From Terrimonas ginsenosidimutans (GTDB lineage Bacteria > Bacteroidota > Bacteroidia > Chitinophagales > Chitinophagaceae), in assembly GCF_022012415.1 (NCBI RefSeq), contig NZ_JAKLTR010000001.1, positions 186,001 to 250,000 of the forward strand: DNA of 64,000 nt, read 5' to 3'. Both the position numbers and the translations under genes were made by a program. Below, piece by piece: positions 51,219-60,875 of this stretch. The stretch's first letter is position 1. Each line of letters begins with the position of its first letter. The notes under the pieces are model-generated. The model worked only from the letters and a program-made list of their open reading frames with translations, was not told the origin of the DNA and did not search any database.

Positions 51219-52241
51219 TCAAAACCTCGGACATCTCACCGCATTCAATGCTCCATTCTCCCGATCCAATGACTTCACAAATGACACAGACAACTCCACG
51301 CCACCCCGCCCCAAACTACTTGTCCGCAACCTGGACACGTTCACATCATAACTCAGCGCAAAGGAGAACGGAAAATAATCCAGCTTTATGACCGGTATCA
51401 ACGCATCATTCAACCGCAGATATGCTCCCGCATGGAACACGTAGGGCGGATTGACGGGGTCAGGTCCCAGCTTCAATCCAACCATCGCACCCGCCACCGT
51501 TTCGGTAAAACTTCCCTGGCGGGAATGATCCGCCTGCACGGTGAGGTATGCATATTCACTCACGCCAAATCGCAGTCCGCCGGAGAACACCCATTTGGGA
51601 TTTAACTCAACAGAAGGGTCACGATAAAAAGATTGATTCGGTCTGGTGAAATGATGATACGCCATCCCCAGGTAATAGTTATCCTCCGGGTTGTCTTTGA
51701 TGGTAGCATTATAGCTGATACCAACTGATCCATCGAGATAAGAATAACTGGTATTGGTCAACGGCTCTCCATCACCCACCCCGTCATAGTTGCTGTTAGT
51801 GGTCATCTTGGAACGATCGAAACGCTTCTGTACCCATCCACCCATAAAGCCGACAGAGAGATACCGGTTAAAATCGGCGCTTAATGATTTATGATACGTG
51901 AGGGCAGGCAGCATCTGCACCGTCGTCCAGCCGATGGTTCCCGCGCGATCATACAACGCCAGCATGCCGAGAGTGAGAAAATCATCTGAAGGACCAACCG
52001 GCTGTTTATACTCTGCATTCAGCGAACCCGTTTTATACGCATTGGCAACATTGTTCCATTGATCACGGAACACCGCCTGCACGCGTACATCACCGGTGAA
52101 GATCCCGGATAGCGCCGGATTGCGGTAAAGCGGCGACTCAAAGAATTGTGAGAAATGAGGATCCTGCGCGGTGCCGGTTCCGGATAGCAGCTGCAATAAG
52201 CTGAATGTTATGATCGCAGTTTTTATGTAGATCCGCTTCAT
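51219..52241 (-). CDS. PorP/SprF-family type IX secretion membrane protein
   Basis: 340 residues with a signal peptide (MKRIYIKTAIITFSLLQLLS). QDPHFSQFFESPLYRNPALS and GIFTGDVRVQAVFRDQWNNV are the canonical start of the mature PorP/SprF barrel. The rest alternates in outer-membrane beta-barrel fashion. Such proteins anchor or help export the adjacent type B-sorted substrate. It starts 11 bp after the stop of the PKD protein on the same strand, so adhesin and PorP-like gene are an operon, the usual arrangement in Bacteroidota. Confidence 0.9.
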   Translation of the reverse strand: MKRIYIKTAIITFSLLQLLSGTGTAQDPHFSQFFESPLYRNPALSGIFTGDVRVQAVFRDQWNNVANAYKTGSLNAEYKQPVGPSDDFLTLGMLALYDRAGTIGWTTVQMLPALTYHKSLSADFNRYLSVGFMGGWVQKRFDRSKMTTNSNYDGVGDGEPLTNTSYSYLDGSVGISYNATIKDNPEDNYYLGMAYHHFTRPNQSFYRDPSVELNPKWVFSGGLRFGVSEYAYLTVQADHSRQGSFTETVAGAMVGLKLGPDPVNPPYVFHAGAYLRLNDALIPVIKLDYFPFSFALSYDVNVSRLRTSSLGRGGVELSVSFVKSLDRENGALNAVRCPRF

Positions 52242-52252
52242 ATACTTTCATT

Positions 52253-55200
52253 TTACAGTAGCAGGGCAATATCGCCGCTGAGTTTGATCACTTCGCCGTT
52301 TTCGCAGATGAACTCCAGCTGATAGATGTACACATCAGGCTGCGCCGCTCTTCCTTTATAGGTGCCATCCCATCCGACACCCGCATCATTCGCCTGAAAA
52401 TTCTGCCGTTCGAAGACCACTTCGCCCCACCGGTTAAACACCCGCAATGCACGCACTGAATACAATCCCTTTCCTCTCGGGTAGAAGCGATCATTATTCC
52501 CATCGCCGTTCGGCGAAAAAGTATTGGGTATAAAGAAATTTCCTTCTGCGCAACGGACGATCACTTCCACCGTATCCCTGTTGCGGCAGTTATCTGCATT
52601 GCGGAAGCTGACCTCGTATATGGTCGTAGTTCTTGGTTTCGCAATGGGCTGCGGGCAATTCGCGCAACTCAGGCTGTTCGATGGCGTCCATGACCATCGG
52701 TTCACGTCTTCCGAGTACGTAGCGCGGATCGTATCTGATCCGCCGGAAAGCAGTACGATCGGAGAAGGTATGTCTGATGTCGGCAACGCGATCACCTGGA
52801 TGATCTGCCGCGCTGTATCCGTACAACCATTGCTGTTCCGCGCAATCACCATCACGATCTTCTCACCCGGCGTTTGATAAGTTTGATCTGGCGGGTTCTG
52901 TTGCGTGGAACTGTTCCCATTCGGGAAGATCCATTGCCACGTAAGCGGTGCGGCACCGGTCCGCTGGATCACGCCCGAATGACGGAGCGGTTCGCCCACG
53001 CATACTCGCGTTCTGCCGGAGATACTGACGCGCGGGCTTTCTACCACGCGCACCGTAGTGCTCTTACTATTGATACAACCGCTTTGCGTTCGGACAGTCA
53101 GCGTTACCACATAAGTTCCAGGCCGGGTATAGTTATGCGAAGGATGTTGCAGGGATGACGTGGTGCCATCTCCGAAGGTCCAGGCATAATTGATGATCGG
53201 ATCACTCGCTTTTGTTGAGTCCGTAAACCAGACCGGTCCGTTATCACAGATGAGCGAGTCTGACAGGCCGAAGTTCACATTCGCACCACGGATGCGGATC
53301 GTATCAAAGCCTTTCACCGGTATCGCACAGCCAGGAGGGTCAAGCATGATCACCGTGGGAAGGAAGTTACCGAACGATGTATAGGTATGCGAGATACTGT
53401 CTGAACCAGTCTGCGTATAACCATCACCAAAATCCCAGAAATAAGACTGAACAGAAGTTGGCGCGGTAGCGGTAAGATTTACGACTAATGGATTGCAACC
53501 CTGGAGCGGTGCATAATCGATCTTCATGCCAATCGTCTCAAACACGGTGACGTTGGTGAAAGCCGAATCAACACAACCACCCGGACTGGTGATCGTCAGC
53601 TTCACGCGATAGGTGCCAGGCTTTGAATAAAAGTGGGCAGGATTGGGTAATGCCGATACGCCTTCACCCGGACCAAAATTCCATAATACAGAACTGAAGT
53701 AGGTGGAGGTATTGGTGAACTGCACTTCCAACGGCGTACAGGTGCTTGCTGAATCATTCACGGTAAAGCTTGCCTTCGGCCTTACCACGCGGATATAATC
53801 AGGTTTGACAATAGAATCCATACAACGGGCATTGTCCGTCATAAAGAGTTTAACCGTATACGATCCTGTATCTGCATAACGATGAGTCGGCGAAAATGCG
53901 GTGGAGGTAGTGCCATCGCCAAAGTCCCAGATGAACGATGCTGTCGGCGATGTGGATGTATTAACAAACCGCACTGTTCCGCCTGGGCAACTCAAGGTAT
54001 CAACACTGGCAAAACGCGGCACCGGATCAGTGATCAGGATATAATTAGGTTGAATAGTTGTGTGGCTGCATCCGGATGCATCCGTAACGGTAAGTCTTAC
54101 GGTAAAGTTGCCGGTGGTGTTATATGTGTGCTGGAATGGTGGCGCAGTAAATGTTTGGGTTGTGCCATCACCAAAATCCCAGCGCCAGCTGACGATGGCG
54201 TGTTGTCCATCTGTGGTTGACTGATCATTGAACAGGATATTGGTACCGGAGCAACCCGAACGATTCGTCGCAGTGAACACAGCGCGCGGGCCATTCACGC
54301 GAATCAGCGAACTTCGCGTAATACTGTCGCGGCATCCATTGATATCCGTTGTGATCAGCTTCACATTGTAATTTCCGGCGGCAGGGTAACTGTACGTCAC
54401 CGGGGAAGATCCCGCGGCAGTGATCCGTACTCCATTGCCAAAGTCCCAGGTCAGCGACGCCGTAAGTGCTGCGGGAAGACCTACCGGTGTGAACACCACC
54501 GGCGCACCATGACAGGTTGTTGTTGCACTGGCAGTGAACTCAGGCTTCAGTTGTGTTGGACGCACTACCTGTGTGGTCGAGTGCGTACAATTGCCATTCG
54601 TTACAGTGAGCCGAACCACATATGTTCCCAATGCAGGAAAACGATGCGAAGGGTTTTGCTCGGTCGATGTAGTTCCATCACCAAAATCCCAGAGCCATGT
54701 TTGAGGTTGAACTGACTGATCGGTAAAGGTGAATCGAAGCCTGTCACTGCAATCTGGCTGCGGTTTAAATCGCGCAATCGGCGGAAGGATGCGGATATAA
54801 TTGTTACGAACGATGGTATCCGGGCAACCGTTGTTGATCGCGATCAGCCGCACATTGAAAGTGCCGGTGGATGAATACGCATAGGATGGATTTTGTTGTG
54901 TTGACCCACCGCCGTCCCCGAAGCTCCAGATCCATTGATCAACAGGAGTGGATGAAAGATCAGTGAATTGGATCGGTTGAAACGCGCAACTTACTAACGG
55001 ATCCGCAACAAAATCAGCTTTGGGTTTTGTCCCCACTCTCACCGCTGCATCGATCACGAGGCTGTCCGTACAACCGCTTGCCGTGGTAATAAAAAGTTTT
55101 ACGGTATAGGTTCCCTGTTGCGTATACGTATGCGTAGGTTGTTGCGTTGACGAAGTGGTGCCATCTCCAAAATCCCATAACACACTTGTTACCGGATCAG

Positions 55201-56548
55201 TTGTCGTGATCACCGCCTGCGGAGTAAGTGTATATGGCACGCAGCCACTGACGGGTAAATTCCGGATAGATAATTCAGGTTTGCCCAAGCGGATATAATT
55301 GTTCATCACTACAGTATCTGCACATTGATTCGCATTCATCACGATCAGCGTGACGTTGTAGTTTCCATATCCATTATAAGTATGGGAAGGATTTTGTTCT
55401 GAAGAAGTCGTTTCATCACCAAAATTCCAAAGCCAGGATGAAGCACCGGATGAGCTATCCTGGAAATTCACGGTCAGGCCAGGAAGGCAACCGGTTGTTG
55501 TATTTGCGCCAAACTTTGCAACCGGCGGTTCAGTGATCGTTACTGTTTTGCTGATGGAGTCGCGGCAGGCGCCATAGTTATTATACATCCACACCGTATA
55601 TGTTCCCGGTGCTGCATAAGCATGCGTGGGGTTTTGTTGAGTGGAGGTGGCTCCATCGCCAAAGGTCCAGCGCACATTTGCCGGCAATGGCCTGGACGTA
55701 TTGGCAAAGATCACCGGTTTGCCGGGGCAGGCACCATCGTTGCTGATAGTGAAGTCTGGTTGAAAACCACCTACCTGTATCTGCCTCATCGCCGTATCAC
55801 TGCAACCGATCGGGCTGCTGACAGTAAGTATCACATTGTAAATGCCCGTTGCTGTGTAAGTATGATCAGGCGCCGAAAGTGTTGAGGTGGTACCGTCTCC
55901 GAAATCCCAGCTGTAAGAAAGCGTACCGGCGCCCGTAGATGAATTATTGAATTGAAGGCTTGCCGATGCGGTACAGAATACAGAGGGTGTAGTTGAGAAC
56001 GAGGCCGAGACACCCTGCGTAACGCGGATGTATGCATTGCGCCCGATCACTTTTGTACAACCTTTATCATCGGTTACTTTCAGCGTCACCGCAAAACTTC
56101 CCGCTGTCGTATAGCTGGTGACCGGGTTCTGCTGTGTGGATGTAACCCCGTTTCCAAAATCCCATTGCCATGCAACGATCCGGTTGCCTCCGGGAGAAGA
56201 AGACAGATCTGTAAAGCGGACAGGCAGCGGGAAACATCCCGTGAGTGTATCTGCCTTGAAGTCCGCTACAGGCGGACTGTATACCGTAATATAACTTGTT
56301 CTTCGCAACGTATTGCTGCCATTGGCATTCGTGGCGGTCAGTGTAACAGTATAGGTACCGGGAGAAAGATAGGTTGCTGACGGATTCTGTAAAGTTGAAG
56401 TGTTCCCATTACCGAAATCCCATAACCAGCTTTGCGGACTGCCACCCGAAAGGTCCTGGAACCTGACAATAACAGGTGAGCATCCTGATTGCTGATCGCT
56501 GGTGAAGTTGGCAGATGGCAATTGCGCTATCACCGGAAGCTGTTTCAA
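52253..56548 (-). CDS. Giant PKD-repeat protein with CHU-type C-terminal sorting domain
   Basis: 1431 residues from a TTG start. About 15 PKD domains follow one another, each with a W.WDFGDGTTS-type core (for example WLWDFGNGNTS, WQWDFGNGVTS, YSWDFGDGTTS). The last ~90 residues, FIPNTFSPNGDGNNDRFYPR...VRALRVFNRWGEVVFE then GWDGTYKGRAAQPDVYIYQL, are the gliding-motility-associated/type B sorting domain for type IX secretion. A surface adhesin. The true start is probably upstream: the frame is open to 56620 and encodes FAKVFLLFGFLLLKQLPVIA, a good signal peptide, but without an ATG/GTG/TTG ahead of it. Confidence 0.9.
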   Translation of the reverse strand: MKQLPVIAQLPSANFTSDQQSGCSPVIVRFQDLSGGSPQSWLWDFGNGNTSTLQNPSATYLSPGTYTVTLTATNANGSNTLRRTSYITVYSPPVADFKADTLTGCFPLPVRFTDLSSSPGGNRIVAWQWDFGNGVTSTQQNPVTSYTTAGSFAVTLKVTDDKGCTKVIGRNAYIRVTQGVSASFSTTPSVFCTASASLQFNNSSTGAGTLSYSWDFGDGTTSTLSAPDHTYTATGIYNVILTVSSPIGCSDTAMRQIQVGGFQPDFTISNDGACPGKPVIFANTSRPLPANVRWTFGDGATSTQQNPTHAYAAPGTYTVWMYNNYGACRDSISKTVTITEPPVAKFGANTTTGCLPGLTVNFQDSSSGASSWLWNFGDETTSSEQNPSHTYNGYGNYNVTLIVMNANQCADTVVMNNYIRLGKPELSIRNLPVSGCVPYTLTPQAVITTTDPVTSVLWDFGDGTTSSTQQPTHTYTQQGTYTVKLFITTASGCTDSLVIDAAVRVGTKPKADFVADPLVSCAFQPIQFTDLSSTPVDQWIWSFGDGGGSTQQNPSYAYSSTGTFNVRLIAINNGCPDTIVRNNYIRILPPIARFKPQPDCSDRLRFTFTDQSVQPQTWLWDFGDGTTSTEQNPSHRFPALGTYVVRLTVTNGNCTHSTTQVVRPTQLKPEFTASATTTCHGAPVVFTPVGLPAALTASLTWDFGNGVRITAAGSSPVTYSYPAAGNYNVKLITTDINGCRDSITRSSLIRVNGPRAVFTATNRSGCSGTNILFNDQSTTDGQHAIVSWRWDFGDGTTQTFTAPPFQHTYNTTGNFTVRLTVTDASGCSHTTIQPNYILITDPVPRFASVDTLSCPGGTVRFVNTSTSPTASFIWDFGDGTTSTAFSPTHRYADTGSYTVKLFMTDNARCMDSIVKPDYIRVVRPKASFTVNDSASTCTPLEVQFTNTSTYFSSVLWNFGPGEGVSALPNPAHFYSKPGTYRVKLTITSPGGCVDSAFTNVTVFETIGMKIDYAPLQGCNPLVVNLTATAPTSVQSYFWDFGDGYTQTGSDSISHTYTSFGNFLPTVIMLDPPGCAIPVKGFDTIRIRGANVNFGLSDSLICDNGPVWFTDSTKASDPIINYAWTFGDGTTSSLQHPSHNYTRPGTYVVTLTVRTQSGCINSKSTTVRVVESPRVSISGRTRVCVGEPLRHSGVIQRTGAAPLTWQWIFPNGNSSTQQNPPDQTYQTPGEKIVMVIARNSNGCTDTARQIIQVIALPTSDIPSPIVLLSGGSDTIRATYSEDVNRWSWTPSNSLSCANCPQPIAKPRTTTIYEVSFRNADNCRNRDTVEVIVRCAEGNFFIPNTFSPNGDGNNDRFYPRGKGLYSVRALRVFNRWGEVVFERQNFQANDAGVGWDGTYKGRAAQPDVYIYQLEFICENGEVIKLSGDIALLL

Positions 56549-57456
56549 CAGAAGGAATCCAAAGAGGAGGAATACTTTGGCAAAGGTTGTTTGGTTTGAT
56601 TTAGTCAGGGTAAAGATCGTTTACATGCTCTATGCGCGGCAAAAACTAATCCCGCCTGCATCTATATATATACTCTAAGTATTTGCACGGATCGCGTCCT
56701 TATCCGGGTGTTACTATTACGAATGATGCGACTGCAGGAAATACGGTGATCGGCGAGCTTGCAGATCATTGCCAGATTTGAAGAGACGATAGCACATCTA
56801 TATCCAGTGGCTTACAAACGATACGACACGGGTATCTGCAGAAGTTCGCGTAATAAAGAAAGATGACGCCTACCTGATCGAAATCATCAGGAAATATATT
56901 CGTATTAATTGAGGTTGCCTGATGCGGATCATCTGCGTTAAAACTGCAATGTGAATGCGGGCGGGTATGCTTTGAAAATTTTAGGGAACGAAGGATACTA
57001 TGCTGTCGTTTATCTGTCTGATTAAATCGAGCAAGGACATGCAATATCATTTGCAAATGACCTTAATAGGGTCGTAAAAGTTCGATCACGGGTGATGTAG
57101 AAAGGCGGCCTCATCTGTGAGAAGAAGGAACAGAAACGGGAAATTTTTCATCAGGGAAGGTGTATGATGATTGAACAATAGACTACCCGTCTCTGAACAA
57201 ATGAACCCTGGTTATCGCCGGATGGGATCTTAAATAAAATGATCTATCTATCATTCATCAGGTTTTCATCAAACAACATATTCATCAACACTCTCAAAAT
57301 AAAGGCCTCCATCAGGAAGCAAGATCCAGATACTCTCGTACGCGAGGGAGTGAGCGACCATGGTCGTGTTCCTTTGCGAAATAGTGCCGGATATTTTCGG
57401 AAGCCTCCTGGCTGATCAGCTATATACGTTTACTTATCTTTACCTAACGTCATTAT
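56549..57456. other. Long intergenic stretch, no gene accepted
   Basis: About 900 bp. The signal-peptide-coding extension of the PKD gene occupies the first ~60-70 bp. Short pieces such as KKDDAYLIEIIRKYIRIN (+ strand, ~56860) suggest old coding remnants, but none could be tied to a family. No repeat or terminator stands out. Confidence 0.4.
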
Positions 57457-58308
57457 ATGCCTGCACAAAACATTATTCTGCTAATAGCTATGCTCTTTTT
57501 GTCAGGATCATGCCGGCTATCTTCGGAAAAAGAAAAAGAATTTACATCCGTCAAGATCCCCAGTTCAGAAAAGATAGCTCAAGCGGCAAATGATAGCATC
57601 GCTCTTGCCAAAGACAGTCTTCGCATTGACAGTGCGCTGAATGCAGCTCTCCAACTCGCACAGCAAAATAATCAGGAAGCATATACTGATAGTTTATTCT
57701 TCGTTTATGATAGTTCGACTGTTTTACAATTGCATCTTTCCGTTGGCCGTTTCTTTTCTTCAAAATTCAGGCACATGCATGTGCGTATTCGCTATAACGG
57801 TACAGTCGGAAATACAATCCATAATGTTTACAGGCTCGATGAAAAAAAGCCGGCTCATGTTTTAAGCTCAATACACTGGGACCTGGAATCGCCTGCGGAT
57901 TCTATTGGGGATATCAATGGGGATGGCTTTAAAGATCTATCGCTTTGCTGGTATGGGGTAACTGGGTGCTGCATGCGTCATACTTACGACGTATATGTAT
58001 ACAATCCATCTGACGGCTCATTCCAGGATGCGCAATATTTTTTAAGCCCAAGCTTTTCTCCCGTCGAAAAAGCAGTTAGAGGTGTTGGGTATGGTCACCC
58101 GGGCGAAACTGATCTGTATAAATACATATGGGTTGGACCAACTGCTAATCTGGTTGAGAAGATCATTCCGGACAAAACACATAAAGATCAATATTTGAGA
58201 AAGATCTTTAAATCCGGGAAGCTTCTATTACGGGAAGAAAAGATGAGGAAATTGCCAAAGGAATATGAGAAGATAACCGGTCTTGATTGGTTTCTTGGTA
58301 CAATCTAA
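57457..58308 (+). CDS. Lipoprotein with FG-GAP-like motif, unknown
   Basis: 283 residues. Signal peptide with a lipobox-like end (LLIAMLFLSGSC, Cys19), so a lipoprotein. SIGDINGDGFKDLSLCWYGV (~149-168) is an FG-GAP/XAC2610-like calcium-binding motif. The rest has no known domain. Monocistronic. The N-terminal Asp/Ser-rich helix after the lipobox may be a spacer from the membrane. Confidence 0.65.
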   Translation: MPAQNIILLIAMLFLSGSCRLSSEKEKEFTSVKIPSSEKIAQAANDSIALAKDSLRIDSALNAALQLAQQNNQEAYTDSLFFVYDSSTVLQLHLSVGRFFSSKFRHMHVRIRYNGTVGNTIHNVYRLDEKKPAHVLSSIHWDLESPADSIGDINGDGFKDLSLCWYGVTGCCMRHTYDVYVYNPSDGSFQDAQYFLSPSFSPVEKAVRGVGYGHPGETDLYKYIWVGPTANLVEKIIPDKTHKDQYLRKIFKSGKLLLREEKMRKLPKEYEKITGLDWFLGTI

Positions 58309-58511
58309 TGAAGCGTCGGATACAGGATCTCAGCTTAGATCAAATATTCAAAGGGCTGGTACGTCTGGCAGGCAACCCGCATGTTCATTGGATTATTATC
58401 ACATATTCAGCATTTACCTCCTTTTTAATCTTCAGATAATCCTTATTTTAAATTGCCGGGAGTGCTCCCTGGTCTTTTTCTTACCACCGGCGAATCCCTT
58501 AAACCTTAAAT

Positions 58512-59423
58512 ATGAACGTCAAATCGATTATTCCGCTTTTACTGGTCCTCTTCTTTTGGGAGAATGCGAGTAGCCAGTCAGGCAGTTTCCGTACCACCAA
58601 AAATGTCACCTACGGCATGGTATCCAATCTCGCATTGCTGCTGGATGTTCATCAGCCGGCTAAACCGAACGGCAAAGCCATCATCTTCATCCAGGGAAGT
58701 GCCTGGGGTTTTGGTTATCCAACAGACTTTAACCAGAAAGAATTGAAAGCCGAGTTTTTTACAGATACCATGTACGCGGCTCAATATGTACCAGCACTGG
58801 TAAAACAAGGCTATACGGTGTTTGTGATCAATCACCGATTTGCCCCGCTGTTCAAATCAACGGACATCATTGCAGATTGCCAGCGCGCTGTTCGGTTTAT
58901 CCGTTTTCATGCAAAAGAATATAAGATCGACCCGGATCATATTGGTGCCATTGGTCATTCATCTGGTGCCAACCTGGTGGCAATCCTTGGCACAGCGGAC
59001 GAGCCTTCACGGGAAAGCAAAAACCCTGTAGACAACGTCAGTTCAAAAGTACAGGCTGTTGTTACACTCGCTGGTCCGTTTGACCTTATGGATGTAAACA
59101 AAGCAGAAGACAGTGTACTTGACCGCGATTTTATGATGGCGGTGCTGGACGGTTATATTGGCGGGCCGCCTACGAATAAAGAACTTGGCGACAAATATCT
59201 TGCAGCCTCACCGGTTAACCATATCAATAAAGGCGATGCGCCAATGCTGATCTATTACTCAGATGATGATCCGGTGATACCAGCACGGCATGCTATTGCG
59301 ATGAATAAAAAATTAAAGGAAAATGATGTGCCTGCAAAACTGGTGGTCAGACATAAGCAAAGTCATTTTCCTATGCCGGATGGAACAGAGGTTCTTAACT
59401 GGTTCAAGACTTATTTACAGTAG
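58512..59423 (+). CDS. Exported alpha/beta-hydrolase (BD-FAE/carboxylesterase type)
   Basis: 303 residues with a signal peptide ending near SSQS (MNVKSIIPLLLVLFFWENAS). The nucleophile elbow is GHSSG (Ser150). The oxyanion-hole segment FIQGSAWGFGYP replaces the common HGGG. The acid is in YYSDDDPVIPA and the His in KQSHFPMPDG. Such proteins hydrolyse esters, some acting on feruloyl or acetyl groups of plant polysaccharides. Substrate is unknown here. Alone in its unit; a strong inverted repeat follows the stop. Confidence 0.85.
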   Translation: MNVKSIIPLLLVLFFWENASSQSGSFRTTKNVTYGMVSNLALLLDVHQPAKPNGKAIIFIQGSAWGFGYPTDFNQKELKAEFFTDTMYAAQYVPALVKQGYTVFVINHRFAPLFKSTDIIADCQRAVRFIRFHAKEYKIDPDHIGAIGHSSGANLVAILGTADEPSRESKNPVDNVSSKVQAVVTLAGPFDLMDVNKAEDSVLDRDFMMAVLDGYIGGPPTNKELGDKYLAASPVNHINKGDAPMLIYYSDDDPVIPARHAIAMNKKLKENDVPAKLVVRHKQSHFPMPDGTEVLNWFKTYLQ

Positions 59424-59471
59424 CCATATTCACTGCGGTGTTGTTTAGTTCAACGCCTTTTATTTCCTGCA

Positions 59472-59518
59472 TTCTTCCCGGCTTACCGGTAAAGATCAAA
59501 CCGGTAAGCTGGGAAGAA
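59472..59518. terminator. Long hairpin after the esterase gene
   Basis: 19-bp arms (TTCTTCCCGGCTTACCGGT, 59472-59490; 59500-59518) with one mismatch that is a G-U pair in RNA, around a 9-nt loop. It sits between the convergent esterase and RhuM-Fic genes and could stop transcription from both sides. No T-tract is present. Confidence 0.55.
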
Positions 59519-59622
59519 CGGCAAGAAAGTGCAGCGTAAGACGAATCCATCGTTAATGTGCGTCAATAAATAATGACGTATTCATCCACGTGTTATTGAG
59601 GAAAAGACACTGATTAGTTCCA

Positions 59623-60639
59623 TTAATTATTCCGGTTGATCAGGTTGACCACCACCTTTACCATCATCTCTTTTTCGTCTGGCTTGCTCTCGGCAATCAT
59701 TAATGTTAGTGCGACCAGTGCATTATCTGCGATCCGGCGTACACCGGCCGCCTTATACAGCAATCCATTCTTCTCTAAAAACCACACAAAGAGGAATGCG
59801 GCAATACGCTTGTTGCCGTCACTGAAGGAATGATTTTTAACCACGAAATACAAAAGGTTGGCAGCCTTTTCCTCAACACTTGGGTAAAGGAACTGGCCAT
59901 CAAAAGTTTGATAGATGGCCGCCAGGGAACCCTGAAAAGAATCATCTTTTTCGTTGCCGAAAAGAGAACTGCCGCCGAATTTGTCACGCAAACTGTGAAT
60001 GGCAGACATCGCTTCGCTATAGTTTATTTGAAACAGGTCCTCTTTGGTGATTCCCCTGATCTCAAGATTTTGATGATCATATTGATCGAGTACATCAAGC
60101 GCGTATGAATAATCACTTAGAATTTTCAGAACGCCTGTCGCCTCCTCAGAGTTGAGATCTTTTCTCATTGCGATATCCGTGAGCAACCGGACCGTTTGCT
60201 GGAGTTCTGCAAGACGATCATGCTCCTCCTTCATCTTCTGCTGATTTATAATAAATCCATTGATCAGAAAACTTTTCAGAACCCTGTTTGCCCAGATCCG
60301 GAATTGTGTGCCCTGTGGTGATTTGACTCTGTATCCTACAGAAATAATTACGTCCAGGTTGTAGTAGTTCGTCGGTTTGTCAGAAAATTCGGAATTTCCG
60401 GATTTCCTTTTCGTTTCGCTTTCAACCAGTTCCTGCTCTATATAAATATTCTTAATGTGTTCATTAATAGTGGATTTGGCTTTGTTAAATAGTTGAGCCA
60501 TTTGATCCTGAGTGAGCCAAACTGTTTCATTCTCCAATTGAACATCAATTCGGATATTGCCTTCTTCAGATTGATATATAACAATTTCTCCCGTTGTCAT
60601 TTTATTAAAATTATAATGGTGAAGGATAGGTTTTGTCAT
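59623..60639 (-). CDS. RhuM-Fic/DOC fusion protein
   Basis: 338 residues (a second ATG at 60600 would remove 13 atypical residues and is a likely true start). The N-terminal ~170 residues are RhuM-like (VWLTQDQMAQLFNKAKSTIN, then NYYNLDVIISVGYRVKSPQG, FRIWANRVLKSFLINGF). The C-terminal part is a Fic/DOC domain with HSFSDGNKRIAAFLFVWFLE, the complete HxFxDGNKR AMP-transfer motif. RhuM-Fic proteins occur in bacteria as host-manipulating or toxin-like enzymes; the target is unknown. No inhibitory partner is adjacent. Confidence 0.85.
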   Translation of the reverse strand: MTKPILHHYNFNKMTTGEIVIYQSEEGNIRIDVQLENETVWLTQDQMAQLFNKAKSTINEHIKNIYIEQELVESETKRKSGNSEFSDKPTNYYNLDVIISVGYRVKSPQGTQFRIWANRVLKSFLINGFIINQQKMKEEHDRLAELQQTVRLLTDIAMRKDLNSEEATGVLKILSDYSYALDVLDQYDHQNLEIRGITKEDLFQINYSEAMSAIHSLRDKFGGSSLFGNEKDDSFQGSLAAIYQTFDGQFLYPSVEEKAANLLYFVVKNHSFSDGNKRIAAFLFVWFLEKNGLLYKAAGVRRIADNALVALTLMIAESKPDEKEMMVKVVVNLINRNN

Positions 60640-60875
60640 TCAAATCTCGCCTGTATAGCGCAATTGAACATGATATCCGCTCGTGTTTTTTACCCGGAAA
60701 AACATGTTTTTCCCTCGGCAAGAGCCGACCGCGCAAATAGTTGAATATGCCTTTTGCGTATATTTTCTCATGCAAACAGTCAAATTCGATGAGCCACACA
60801 GACAACTAATTTGAGCCGGCTACGACATGTCCCACCTCTGATCTTCCACCAACTTTGTGTCTTCAATCAACAACA

